Below are positions 35,195 to 43,564 of a DNA stretch of 64,000 nt, piece by piece. The position numbers and the translations under genes were made by a program. Positions within the stretch are counted from its first letter, which is position 1, and every line of letters starts with the position of its first letter. Source of the stretch: Bog-756 sp052143895 (GTDB lineage: Bacteria > Actinomycetota > Acidimicrobiia > Acidimicrobiales > RAAP-2); assembly GCA_052143895.1 (NCBI GenBank), contig JBKQRT010000022.1:1-64000 (forward strand), read 5' to 3'. The notes below the pieces were generated by a model, which searched no databases, was not told where the DNA came from, and worked only from the letters and a program-made list of their open reading frames with translations.

Positions 35195-36826
35195 TCAGGA
35201 ACCGGTCTCGATCGGCGACGCCTGCTGGGCGTACGCCGCGGCCCAGGGGTAGTCGGCCTTCCCTGACGGCGATCGGACGATCTCTCCGGCCGTGACCACC
35301 CGTCTGGGGATCTTGTGCCCGGCGAGCTCGACACGACAGAACTCCTGCAGTGCAGCGAACCCGACCGTCCGGCCGGGTCTCAACTGCACGACAGCGCAGA
35401 CCTGTTGCCCGAACCGCTCGTCGGGAACCCCGACGACGACGGCGTCGATCACATCCGGGTGGCCCTTCAACACCCCCTCGACCTCGTCGGGGAACACCTT
35501 CTCCCCGCCGGTGTTGATGCAGAGCGTCCCGCGTCCCAGGACCGTGATCGACCCGTCGGCATCGACGGTCGCCAGGTCCCCCGGCAGCGACCACCGGCGA
35601 CCGTTCGACTCCACGAAGGTGGTGGCGGTCTTTTCCGGATCACCGAGGTAGCCGATGGGCACATGACCGGCACGTGCCAGATTCCCGACGACCCCAGAAC
35701 CAGCCTGCACGGGGTCCAGCGATTCGTCGAGGACATTGGTGAACTCGTCCACGTGGAGGCGCGGTGCGCCGTAGGGATCGTCGGAGGGTTGTTCCCCGCC
35801 GACCTGGCCCGTCTCCGAGGAACCGAACAGGTCGGCAACGATCCGGCCGGGAAGCAATTCGGCGAGGCGTCGTTTGGTCGACGCCGAGAGCACTGCCCCG
35901 CCGGATCCGACCGCCATCAGCGAAGACAGATCGTAACGCTCGGGTCGTTCGGCGAGTGCATCCAGGAGCGGCCGTGCCATGGCGTCACCGACCATAACGA
36001 TGGCGTTCACCCGCTCCTCTTCGACGAGGCGCCACACTTCGGCTGCGTCGAAGGTTCCGTGTGGCAGGGTGACGACCGTGCCACCCCCGAACATGTTGGA
36101 GAACGCCAGCCAATGTCCGCTGGCGTGCATGAAGGGTGGGATGGCGAGTGCGACGATCCCCGGTCGCAGTACCCGGCTGGTGAGTTGCTCGGGGGCGGTG
36201 ATCACGTTGCCGAGAGAAAGTGGGTCGCCTCCACCCATGGCGGCGAAGAAGATGTCCTCGTGGCGCCACAGCACGCCCTTCGGCATGCCCGTGGTACCGC
36301 CGGTGTATACACAGTAGAGGTCCTCGGCCGATCGAGCCGGGAATCCGCGGTCTCCGGGGGAGGCGGCGAGGGCACGCTCATAGTCGTCCCCGAGGCGGGG
36401 TTCGGGCGCGGGCATGGCCTCACCCCCGGATTCGGCCACGCACAGCACGCTCCGACGCTCGGCCATGCCGCCGAGCGCCTCTGCTGCGGCCGAGGAGAAG
36501 CGCTCGTGGACCATGAGGCCGACCAAGCCGGCATCGGCGTACAGATGGCGAAGCTCGGCCGCGACGTACCGGTAGTTGATGTTGACCGGAATCGCCCTCA
36601 CCTTGAAGCAGGCAAGCATTCCTTCGAGGTACTCAGAGCCGTTGACGAGCTGTAGCCCGACTCGGTGGCCGGGTCCGACCCCCGCCCCGGCCAGGTGGTG
36701 GGCCAGTCGGTTGGCGCGATTGTCCAGTTCAGCGTAGGTGAGCCGGCGTGGGCCCGCCACCATCGCCGTGGAGTCGGCGATCACATCGACGACGCTTTCG
36801 AAGAGATCAGCAAGATTGAATTCCAT
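35195..36826 (-). CDS. Acyl-CoA synthetase (AMP-forming)
   Basis: A 543-residue adenylate-forming enzyme. The phosphate loop YTGGTTGMPKG lies at about residues 180-190, FGSSETGQ forms the A5 motif, and the hinge/A8 region reads PGDLATVDADGSITVLGRG with GEKVFPDEVE and a C-terminal SGKADYPWA lysine. It activates a carboxylic acid, probably a fatty acid, to its CoA ester. ATG 36826 follows a GGGGGCGGG ribosome site. It is divergent from the alpha/beta-hydrolase gene and sits between two WS/DGAT genes, so it may supply their acyl-CoA. Confidence 0.9.
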   Translation of the reverse strand: MEFNLADLFESVVDVIADSTAMVAGPRRLTYAELDNRANRLAHHLAGAGVGPGHRVGLQLVNGSEYLEGMLACFKVRAIPVNINYRYVAAELRHLYADAGLVGLMVHERFSSAAAEALGGMAERRSVLCVAESGGEAMPAPEPRLGDDYERALAASPGDRGFPARSAEDLYCVYTGGTTGMPKGVLWRHEDIFFAAMGGGDPLSLGNVITAPEQLTSRVLRPGIVALAIPPFMHASGHWLAFSNMFGGGTVVTLPHGTFDAAEVWRLVEEERVNAIVMVGDAMARPLLDALAERPERYDLSSLMAVGSGGAVLSASTKRRLAELLPGRIVADLFGSSETGQVGGEQPSDDPYGAPRLHVDEFTNVLDESLDPVQAGSGVVGNLARAGHVPIGYLGDPEKTATTFVESNGRRWSLPGDLATVDADGSITVLGRGTLCINTGGEKVFPDEVEGVLKGHPDVIDAVVVGVPDERFGQQVCAVVQLRPGRTVGFAALQEFCRVELAGHKIPRRVVTAGEIVRSPSGKADYPWAAAYAQQASPIETGS

Positions 36827-37006
36827 CCCGCCCCCTGTCTTTGCTCCGCGCTGCCACTCCATGAACGTAGTATCGACTCTGGGAGGTCGGCGCCGGTTTC
36901 GGGGCCGATCCGCCAAGGAGGAGGTGGAGCCGGAGTGGGGCACGGGATCCCAGCGATCGGGGATGATTCTGCGGGATCGGCTGTCGGCCCCCGGCCCCCG
37001 GCCCAG

Positions 37007-38314
37007 ATGGTGCCGTTCCCGGAGCCGGCCACCGAGAACACCCATCGGCTCCATCCTGCCTGGCTGTGGTCGCCACTCAGACCGTGCACCCGGCTGGTGA
37101 CGTCTCAATACCGAAGCCTCTCCCACGCTCTCGACCGTCGCTCTCTGGCACGTGCCACGAAGGCCGTGCCCCGCACGATCGGGTTCGTGGGCCGGGCCCT
37201 CCTGTCGGGGGAGGTGGACGAATCGGTCCCCCGGCCGGCGCTCACCCTGGGCCTCGCTGCGCAGGTCGCCCTCGACGAAGTCCTGCTCGCCGTGGCCATG
37301 ACGCCCAACCGTTTCCCACTGCGCGCCGACTACCACCGGGTCAGTGAGGAGCTCGCCACCGCTCGCAAGATGTTCCGTCGACGAGGATGGATCGCCCAGC
37401 CCACGAAATATCACCGCACGCCGCCGGGGCTAGACGACGGTGATGTGACGCGCAGCCGGGGATCCTCGCTTGGCACGAAATACGAGCGCATCACCTTCGA
37501 CAGCCGCTTCACACCTCGTACAGGTGAGCCTGGCGGCGAACGGTGGGTCGCATTCCGGCCGAATCACACCGCCGCAGCTACCATCCTGCAACATCCGGGC
37601 GAACCCCGGCCCTGGGTCGTGGGCATCCATGGCTTCTGCATGGGGTTCCCCGTCACCGACTATCACGGTCTGCACGTCGATCTGCTGCACAAGGAGCTCG
37701 GATTCAACGTGGCCATGCCCGTGCTACCGCTACACGGGTCTCGCCGGGTCACGCGGATCAGCGGCGAGCCTTTCCTGTCGTTCGAGCTGATGAACGCGGT
37801 ACACGGCATCACGCAGTCGATCTGGGATATCCGGCGCCTGATCACCTGGATCCGGGGACAGGGTGCGCCATCGGTCTCGGTCTACGGCGTGTCGCTCGGA
37901 GCGTACGTCGCTTCCGTCCTCGTCGGTATCGAGGACGGTTTGGACGCGGTTGTGGCGGGGATCCCCGTATCTGACTTTCCCGGGCTCTTCCATGAGCACA
38001 GCCCCCATCACATCCGAGCACGGTCCATCGAGCACAACATCCTCGGGGGCACGGCCGAGGAGATCTACACGGTGGTCTCGCCGTTCAGCTTCGCTCCGAA
38101 GACACCCCGCGAGCGGCGCTTCGTGTTCGCCGGCTACGGTGACCGGCTTTCAACGCCGGGGCAGGCGCGACGACTCTGGACGTACTGGGACGAACCGGAG
38201 ATCTGCTGGTACTCCGGCGACCACGTCGGCTACCTCTGGTCCCGCCAGGTGCGGGGTTTCCTGCGCGATGCCCTCGGCACCGCTCCGAACGTGCCGCGCC
38301 CTCTCGGCGCCTGA
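37007..38314 (+). CDS. Alpha/beta hydrolase
   Basis: About 435 residues from ATG 37007. An N-terminal helical region (1-150) precedes a hydrolase domain with GIHGFCMG as the oxyanion segment and the nucleophile elbow YGVSLGAYVAS. The C-terminal histidine region reads YSGDHVGYLWSRQV. It ends 14 bases before the second WS/DGAT, so the two are co-transcribed. A lipase or acyl-ester hydrolase acting on the synthase's lipids is a reasonable inference; the family itself is not specific. Confidence 0.75.
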   Translation: MVPFPEPATENTHRLHPAWLWSPLRPCTRLVTSQYRSLSHALDRRSLARATKAVPRTIGFVGRALLSGEVDESVPRPALTLGLAAQVALDEVLLAVAMTPNRFPLRADYHRVSEELATARKMFRRRGWIAQPTKYHRTPPGLDDGDVTRSRGSSLGTKYERITFDSRFTPRTGEPGGERWVAFRPNHTAAATILQHPGEPRPWVVGIHGFCMGFPVTDYHGLHVDLLHKELGFNVAMPVLPLHGSRRVTRISGEPFLSFELMNAVHGITQSIWDIRRLITWIRGQGAPSVSVYGVSLGAYVASVLVGIEDGLDAVVAGIPVSDFPGLFHEHSPHHIRARSIEHNILGGTAEEIYTVVSPFSFAPKTPRERRFVFAGYGDRLSTPGQARRLWTYWDEPEICWYSGDHVGYLWSRQVRGFLRDALGTAPNVPRPLGA

Positions 38315-38328
38315 CTCTCGACCCGACC

Positions 38329-39738
38329 ATGGAGCAGATGTCCGGCATCGACGCCAAGTTCCTGTACTCGGAGACCGCCACGACCCATATGCACACCATC
38401 AAGGTGGCGGTATCCGGCATATCGGAGTTGCCGGGGGCCTTCTCCTACGACGGATTCGTCGAGGTTCTCGACCAGCAACTCGGCCGTCTTCCGCTGTTTC
38501 GTCGGCGCGTGGTGACCGTCCCGCTCTCCCTCGGGCACCCGGTGTGGATCGAGGACCCCGCGTTCGACCTTCACAATCACGTATCGCGCCGACGCGTCAG
38601 CGAGCCTGGGACCGCACACGAACTGGCCGCTGTGGTAGCCGACATCGCCGCGATACCACTCCGCCGTGATCGGCCACTCTGGGAGGTGGTCGTGGCCGAG
38701 GGCCTCGAAGGCGGTCGAATGGCGTTTGTCGCCAAGGTGCACCACGCCGTGGCTGACGGATCGGCCACGGTCGCCATGCTCCAGAACCTGGTCCGGGGCA
38801 TGAGCGAGTCCCTCGACGAACCGCCGACGGACGACTGGCAGCCCGAGCCGATCCCGTCCCGGGGCCAACTGCTGCGTATGGCCGCTCGGCAGCACGCGGT
38901 TCGACTGCGGGGCCTGCCCCGGTTGATGATCCGCTCCGTGCAGGGGGCCCGTGCATCGGAAGCTCAGCGCCAGATCGAGACGGTGAAGCCGCCCCTGCCA
39001 CTGCAGACGCCTCGGACGTCCTTCAACGTGTCTCTGACGAAGGACCGGACTTTCGCAATGACCACATTGCCGTTGAATGACCTGAAGCTCATCCGGCGAG
39101 CGCACGGGACCACGCTCAACGACGTGTACTTGGCGGTCTGCGCTGGTGCCCTGCGTCGCTACCTGGATGAAGGCGGCGAACTGCCGGCACGGTCGCTGGT
39201 GGCGAGCGTGCCGGTGTCGATCGACCCAAACGAGGCGCGCCTTTCGGGGAACCGGGTCGACAATCTCTACGTGACGATCGGGACCGACATCGCCGACCCG
39301 GTGGGGCGGCTCCGGCACTGCAATGAAGTCATGCGCGCCGCCAAGCAAGTGCGGAGTCTCCTCGGCAACAAGTTGATGGAGCAGCGTGCCGAGGTCATTC
39401 CCCCTCAGCTCTATCGCGCCACAGTGCGTAGCTGGAGTAAGACCCGGCTTGCCAATCGGGTCCGGCCGCCGATCAACCTGGTGGTCTCCAATGTCGCTGG
39501 ACCACGCGAGCGCATCCGGTTCGGTCCGATCGAACTCGAAGCCTTGTATTCGGTCGGGCCAATTCTCGAGGGGATCGGGCTGAACCTGACGGCCTGGAGC
39601 TACGTTGATCATCTGCACGTCTCGGCACTCGGGTGCTCCGCGAGCGTTCCCGATCCCTGGCGCATCGTGGAGGCGCTGCGCGGGGCCCTGGATGAACTGA
39701 CGATGGCATCGGGAGCACGAACCTCCGCTCACCCGTGA
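38329..39738 (+). CDS. Wax ester synthase/diacylglycerol acyltransferase (WS/DGAT)
   Basis: A 469-residue enzyme starting MEQMSGIDAKFLYSE. The catalytic HHAVADG is at residues 138-144, the same position as in the paralogue at 32254. PLWEVVVAEGLEGGR, TLNDVYLAVCAGALRRYL and LVVSNVAGPRERI match both domains of the family. Sequence identity with the neighbouring paralogue looks modest, so this is an old duplication or separate acquisition rather than a recent tandem copy. It makes storage triacylglycerol or wax esters at the membrane, and follows an alpha/beta hydrolase in one transcript. Confidence 0.92.
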   Translation: MEQMSGIDAKFLYSETATTHMHTIKVAVSGISELPGAFSYDGFVEVLDQQLGRLPLFRRRVVTVPLSLGHPVWIEDPAFDLHNHVSRRRVSEPGTAHELAAVVADIAAIPLRRDRPLWEVVVAEGLEGGRMAFVAKVHHAVADGSATVAMLQNLVRGMSESLDEPPTDDWQPEPIPSRGQLLRMAARQHAVRLRGLPRLMIRSVQGARASEAQRQIETVKPPLPLQTPRTSFNVSLTKDRTFAMTTLPLNDLKLIRRAHGTTLNDVYLAVCAGALRRYLDEGGELPARSLVASVPVSIDPNEARLSGNRVDNLYVTIGTDIADPVGRLRHCNEVMRAAKQVRSLLGNKLMEQRAEVIPPQLYRATVRSWSKTRLANRVRPPINLVVSNVAGPRERIRFGPIELEALYSVGPILEGIGLNLTAWSYVDHLHVSALGCSASVPDPWRIVEALRGALDELTMASGARTSAHP

Positions 39739-39774
39739 GGGAACAGTATCGTCCGGGGGAACACCGGAGACAGG

Positions 39775-40599
39775 CTATCCGAGCACAGGAAAGCGCCGTT
39801 CGGCAGCCAACCGGTCGAGCATCGTCTGCATCGTCCCCGTCAGTTCCTCATAGCACTCGCGAACGACATCTTCGTCCGCAGCGGCCTCTGGTCCGTACCG
39901 GGACCAGTCGATCGGATCGCCCAGTTCCACCGTGATCTTCGCGGGAAGAGGCCACGTCGGGATGCCCCCCGGGACGATCCCAAAGGGTGGCCCGAACACG
40001 AGCGGCATGACCTTGATTCGGAACATCCGGTCGAGACCGAGACGTTTCGCGATGCTCTGGCCTCGGGCAAGGACAATGAGCGTCTCGTGGGCGCCGACGG
40101 AGACGGCAGGGACGACGGGAACCCGTGTTCGCAGCGCAAGTCGGACGACGCCGGTGCGATCGCCGAACTCGATGCGATTTCGCTCCCACCAGGGTCGGAA
40201 CACCTCGTAGTCACCGCCGGGGTAGTCGATCAGTATTCCGCCGTCGCGAAGAACCGCCTCCGCCTCGGAAGGTCCAGCTTCGATGGCTCCGGCTCGCGCC
40301 AGGGCGTGCCCCACACCGGGAAACCCCATCATGAACGAGTGGAACAGCGCGTACACGGGCTCGTCCTCGCCTCGTTCACGCCACCACGCGGTCAACAGGA
40401 CCGGAAGGTCCGGCGGCATCTGGCCGCCCGAGTGGTTGCCCACCACGAGGAACGGACCCCGCTGCGGCAGGCGATCGAATCCTCGCACCTCTGGGCGGAA
40501 GTAGGACGCAAACCGCTCGAGGATCGGCCGAACCGAACGAAGGTAGGTCGCGTCACGGGCGGAGCCCACCCGGGCGTCTGGAGTGTCGTCGTCGTTCAC
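39775..40599 (-). CDS. Lysophospholipid/diacylglycerol acyltransferase-like protein (LPLAT superfamily)
   Basis: A 274-residue protein with the acyltransferase catalytic motif NHSGGQMPPD (His56, Asp64), followed by GILIDYPGGDYEVFRPWW in place of FPEG and VPVVPAVSVGAHET. This is the arrangement of the MGAT-like branch that acylates glycerolipids. No strong membrane helix is present, so it is probably peripheral. It converges on the WS/DGAT at 38329 with about 37 bases between the stops, extending the lipid-assembly locus. It could supply diacylglycerol precursors (inference). Confidence 0.82.
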   Translation of the reverse strand: MNDDDTPDARVGSARDATYLRSVRPILERFASYFRPEVRGFDRLPQRGPFLVVGNHSGGQMPPDLPVLLTAWWRERGEDEPVYALFHSFMMGFPGVGHALARAGAIEAGPSEAEAVLRDGGILIDYPGGDYEVFRPWWERNRIEFGDRTGVVRLALRTRVPVVPAVSVGAHETLIVLARGQSIAKRLGLDRMFRIKVMPLVFGPPFGIVPGGIPTWPLPAKITVELGDPIDWSRYGPEAAADEDVVRECYEELTGTMQTMLDRLAAERRFPVLG

Positions 40600-40664
40600 G
40601 TCGCCTCAACTATGCACCCTGGCGGATGTCGATGCCGACCGGAAGGCCAACTGGGAACTCCGCC

Positions 40665-41540
40665 TCAGCTATCCCTCCGCCCGCGGCCGCTACGGAGCCG
40701 GGCGCTCGGCGGTGAGCCCTCGACCTCGACCGCGAGGAGGTCGGTGGCCAGCAGCACCCGTCCATCGAACTGAGCCCTGGCCTGGTCGAGCCATTCCTGC
40801 TCGGTTCCGGGTGGCGGTGATGGAACGAGGTGGGTGAGGACGAGCGTGCCGACCCCGGACCGGGACGCCGTGGTGGCGGCGTCCGGCACGGACGAGTGGT
40901 AGTCGAGCACGTCGGTGAGCCGGGGCAGGCCGACCTGCTCGATCAGGTCCCGCCGCACCACTGTGTGCACCAAGATGTCGGCATCGCGGCTCAGCTCGTC
41001 GAGGCCGGCACAGGGCACGGTGTCGCCGGCGATGACCACCGATCGGTCCCCGTCGTCGATGCGGTAGCCGGTGGTCGGACGGACCGGGGCGTGATCGGTC
41101 GGGGCGGCGGTGACGCGCACCGCGCCCTCCTCGAAGACGACGCCGCGCTCGACCTCGGTCACGTCGGCGGACGGCCTCCATTGAAGATCCTCATGGTGGG
41201 CGAGGCGGTAGCCGATGTCGGGTTCGAGCATGGCCTCGGTGGCCCGCAGCAGCGCATCCGTCCCGCTCGGACCGTAGACGGGCAGCGGGTTGGGTTGGAA
41301 CGACATCGCCCATCGCATGGTGTAGACGTCGTTGAGATCGGTGATGTGGTCACTGTGCAGGTGGGTCAGGAACAGCGCCCGGAATGCACCGGCACCGGAC
41401 CCGGCCGCCGCCGCCCGCATGAGGACACCGCGACCGCAGTCGAAGAGCAGGTCTCCCGCCGACGTGCAGACGAGGGTCGACGGACCCGCCCGTTGGGGGT
41501 CGGGCAACGGGCTGCCGCTGCCCAGGATGGTCACTTGCAT
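40665..41540 (-). CDS. Metallo-beta-lactamase-fold hydrolase (ribonuclease Z-like)
   Basis: A 291-residue protein starting MQVTILGSGSPLPDPQRAG. The zinc motif LTHLHSDHITD puts His60, His62, Asp64 and His65 in place. Later ligands are in DHAPVRPTTGYR, VIAGDTVPC and LVLTHLVPSP. The RNase Z/arylsulfatase-like branch includes tRNA 3' processing enzymes and small-molecule esterases. The GTG- or ATG-started extensions upstream were rejected because the first beta strand begins at this methionine. No operon partner. Confidence 0.85.
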   Translation of the reverse strand: MQVTILGSGSPLPDPQRAGPSTLVCTSAGDLLFDCGRGVLMRAAAAGSGAGAFRALFLTHLHSDHITDLNDVYTMRWAMSFQPNPLPVYGPSGTDALLRATEAMLEPDIGYRLAHHEDLQWRPSADVTEVERGVVFEEGAVRVTAAPTDHAPVRPTTGYRIDDGDRSVVIAGDTVPCAGLDELSRDADILVHTVVRRDLIEQVGLPRLTDVLDYHSSVPDAATTASRSGVGTLVLTHLVPSPPPGTEQEWLDQARAQFDGRVLLATDLLAVEVEGSPPSARLRSGRGRRDS

Positions 41541-41727
41541 GGGGCTCCTCGAGGGGATTCGGCAGGTGCACCGGCAGCCTAGGCCCCGTGCTCGCTGCAC
41601 GGCTGGCGCCGGCCGATCCCCATTAGCGTAGGGACGACCTCGCCAGAGGTGACCAGATCGCAGGATCCGACAGCGAGCGGTCGATCGACGGCGTGACAAG
41701 CCCACGCAATCCGGAGAGGAACTGACA

Positions 41728-42402
41728 ATGAGCGAACTGCTCCTAGGTGAAGAACGAGAAGCCGTGGCCGGGGCGAGCCGCCACCTGGCCGAGAACGGGC
41801 TGGTCATCGGCACGGCAGGCAACATCTCGGCCCGGAACGGCGATCTGGTCGCCGTCACGCCGACCGGGGCCGACCTGGCCACGGTGACCGTCGAGATGGT
41901 CACGGTCATCGACCTCGAGGGGAACGTGGTCGACGGCGACCTCGCCCCCACGTCCGAGGTGCCGCTCCACACGGGCATCTACGCCGCCACCAATGCGCTG
42001 GCCATCACCCACGCCCATGCCATGGCGTCCACCGCGCTGTCCTGCACGCACGACGAGCTGCCGCCGTTGCACTACAGCTGCCTGGCTCTGGGCGGAGCCC
42101 CCCGGACGGCCGGGTATGCGACCTTCGGCTCCCAGGAGTTGGCCGACAACGTCATCAATGCCCTGAAGGGACGCAACGCGGCGATGATGCAGAACCACGG
42201 GTCGGTGGCCTACGGCAGCAAGATGAGCGAGGCCATCGAGCGGCTCGAGCTCCTCGAATGGCTGGCCGAGCTCTACTGGCGCGCCTCCTCGCTCGGGACC
42301 CCCCGGGTGCTGACCGACAAGGACTTCGAGGCCATCATCGTCTCGGCGATGGAGCGCGGGTACGGCACCGTGAAGAAGATCGACAAGGGCGCCAAAGGCT
42401 GA
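41728..42402 (+). CDS. Class II aldolase/adducin family protein
   Basis: A 224-residue aldolase like L-fuculose-phosphate aldolase. The zinc ligands are His95 and His97 in ITHAHAM and His157 in MQNHGSV; GTAGNISARNGDLVAVTPTG forms the phosphate-binding N-terminus. It would cleave or form a sugar phosphate or a related hydroxy-acid in the cytosol. The start has a clear GGAGAGG ribosome site. It is separate from its neighbours, so the pathway cannot be inferred. Confidence 0.87.
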   Translation: MSELLLGEEREAVAGASRHLAENGLVIGTAGNISARNGDLVAVTPTGADLATVTVEMVTVIDLEGNVVDGDLAPTSEVPLHTGIYAATNALAITHAHAMASTALSCTHDELPPLHYSCLALGGAPRTAGYATFGSQELADNVINALKGRNAAMMQNHGSVAYGSKMSEAIERLELLEWLAELYWRASSLGTPRVLTDKDFEAIIVSAMERGYGTVKKIDKGAKG

Positions 42403-42511
42403 GCGCCTGTTCGCCCGGCGGGTCGGGACCGCTCGGGGCCGACCTGCATGACGTTCGAGCCCAGGAACCGGGGCCCGGTGGCCCTAGCCTTTCCAGCAGG
42501 AGGTGTACGCC

Positions 42512-42721
42512 ATGAGCGACTTCGTCAAGGTGGTGACGGCCGGACCCCTGTTCTTCGTGAGCGCCTGGGTGCTGATGATCTTCGCCGGGATCGTCCACCA
42601 GGACGTGGGCATCCGCCCGTTCGGGTACGTCACGTCGATGGTGGTCACGATCGGGCTGTGGTTGGTCATGGCACCGGCCATCGGTGCCGTAGCCCGGGTG
42701 CCACGGAAGAGCCACACGTGA
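42512..42721 (+). CDS. Small membrane protein with two helices
   Basis: A 69-residue hydrophobic protein with helices at about residues 9-27 and 34-57, and a basic C-terminal tail. The start at ATG 42512 is set by an AGGAGG ribosome site nine bases upstream. It lies between the aldolase and the YceH-like gene. No family is recognised. Confidence 0.6.
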   Translation: MSDFVKVVTAGPLFFVSAWVLMIFAGIVHQDVGIRPFGYVTSMVVTIGLWLVMAPAIGAVARVPRKSHT

Positions 42722-42755
42722 CCGGGGGTTGCAGGCCCGGCGGCACGAGCCCCGG

Positions 42756-43532
42756 GTGACGCCGCCGGATGAGTCTCAGCCCGTGACCATCACCCCGGAA
42801 GGCGGCCGCGTGCTCGGGTGCCTGGTCGAGAAGCAGCTCGCCACGCCCCAGCAGTATCCGCTCACCCTCAACGCGCTGTCCCTGGCCTGCAGCCAGTCCA
42901 CCAACCGCGAGCCGGTGATGGCCCTGGACGGCGATGCCGCGCTGCGGGCGCTGGCGGAGCTCAAGGAGCTCCACCTGGTGCGGTTCGTGCTGCCGTCCCA
43001 CGGGAAGTCAGTGACCCGATACCGGCACGTGCTCGACGAGGCCTACGGCCTGGACACGTCGCGCCTGGCGCTGCTGGCCGTGCTGCTGCTGCGGGGACCG
43101 CAGACCCCCGGGGAGCTCCGGGCGCGCACGGCTCGCCTGGCGGAGCTCGACTCAGTGGAGTCGGTGCAGTCGGAGCTCGAGGTCCTGGCGGGGCAGCCCG
43201 AGCCCCTGGTGCACCTCCTGCCCCGCCGGCCCGGCCAGAAGGAGGACCGCTGGCAGCAGCTGCTGGCGGTCGAGCCGGTCGGGGCCGGCGCGACCGATCG
43301 TCCCGAGCCGACGATGCACGGCGGGTCGGCACCAGCGCCGCAGCGCCCCCTCCCGGTCGGTGACCCGCATCCCGGCTCGCCACCGGCGGGCTCCGGCAGC
43401 GGGGACGATCGGACCGGACTCGAGGACCGTGTCGACCTCCTCAGCGCCGAAGTCGCCGCACTCCGGGACCAGGTCGCCGGGTTCAGCACGGCACTGGTCG
43501 AACTGCGCCGCAGCCTCGGCGAGTCCGACTGA
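42756..43532 (+). CDS. YceH/DUF480 family protein
   Basis: About 258 residues. The opening ITPEGGRVLGCLVEKQLATP and QYPLTLNALSLACSQSTNR are diagnostic of DUF480, a winged-helix pair protein of unknown role. LLRGPQTPGELRARTARL begins the second winged helix. The extra C-terminal 90 residues, Pro/Gly-rich and then a coiled coil (VDLLSAEVAALRDQVAGF), are longer than in E. coli YceH. GTG 42756 and GTG 42783 are both possible starts; I prefer the first only weakly. Confidence 0.8.
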   Translation: MTPPDESQPVTITPEGGRVLGCLVEKQLATPQQYPLTLNALSLACSQSTNREPVMALDGDAALRALAELKELHLVRFVLPSHGKSVTRYRHVLDEAYGLDTSRLALLAVLLLRGPQTPGELRARTARLAELDSVESVQSELEVLAGQPEPLVHLLPRRPGQKEDRWQQLLAVEPVGAGATDRPEPTMHGGSAPAPQRPLPVGDPHPGSPPAGSGSGDDRTGLEDRVDLLSAEVAALRDQVAGFSTALVELRRSLGESD

Positions 43533-43564
43533 GACGGACGACGGGTCGGGCACGACGGATCCCT

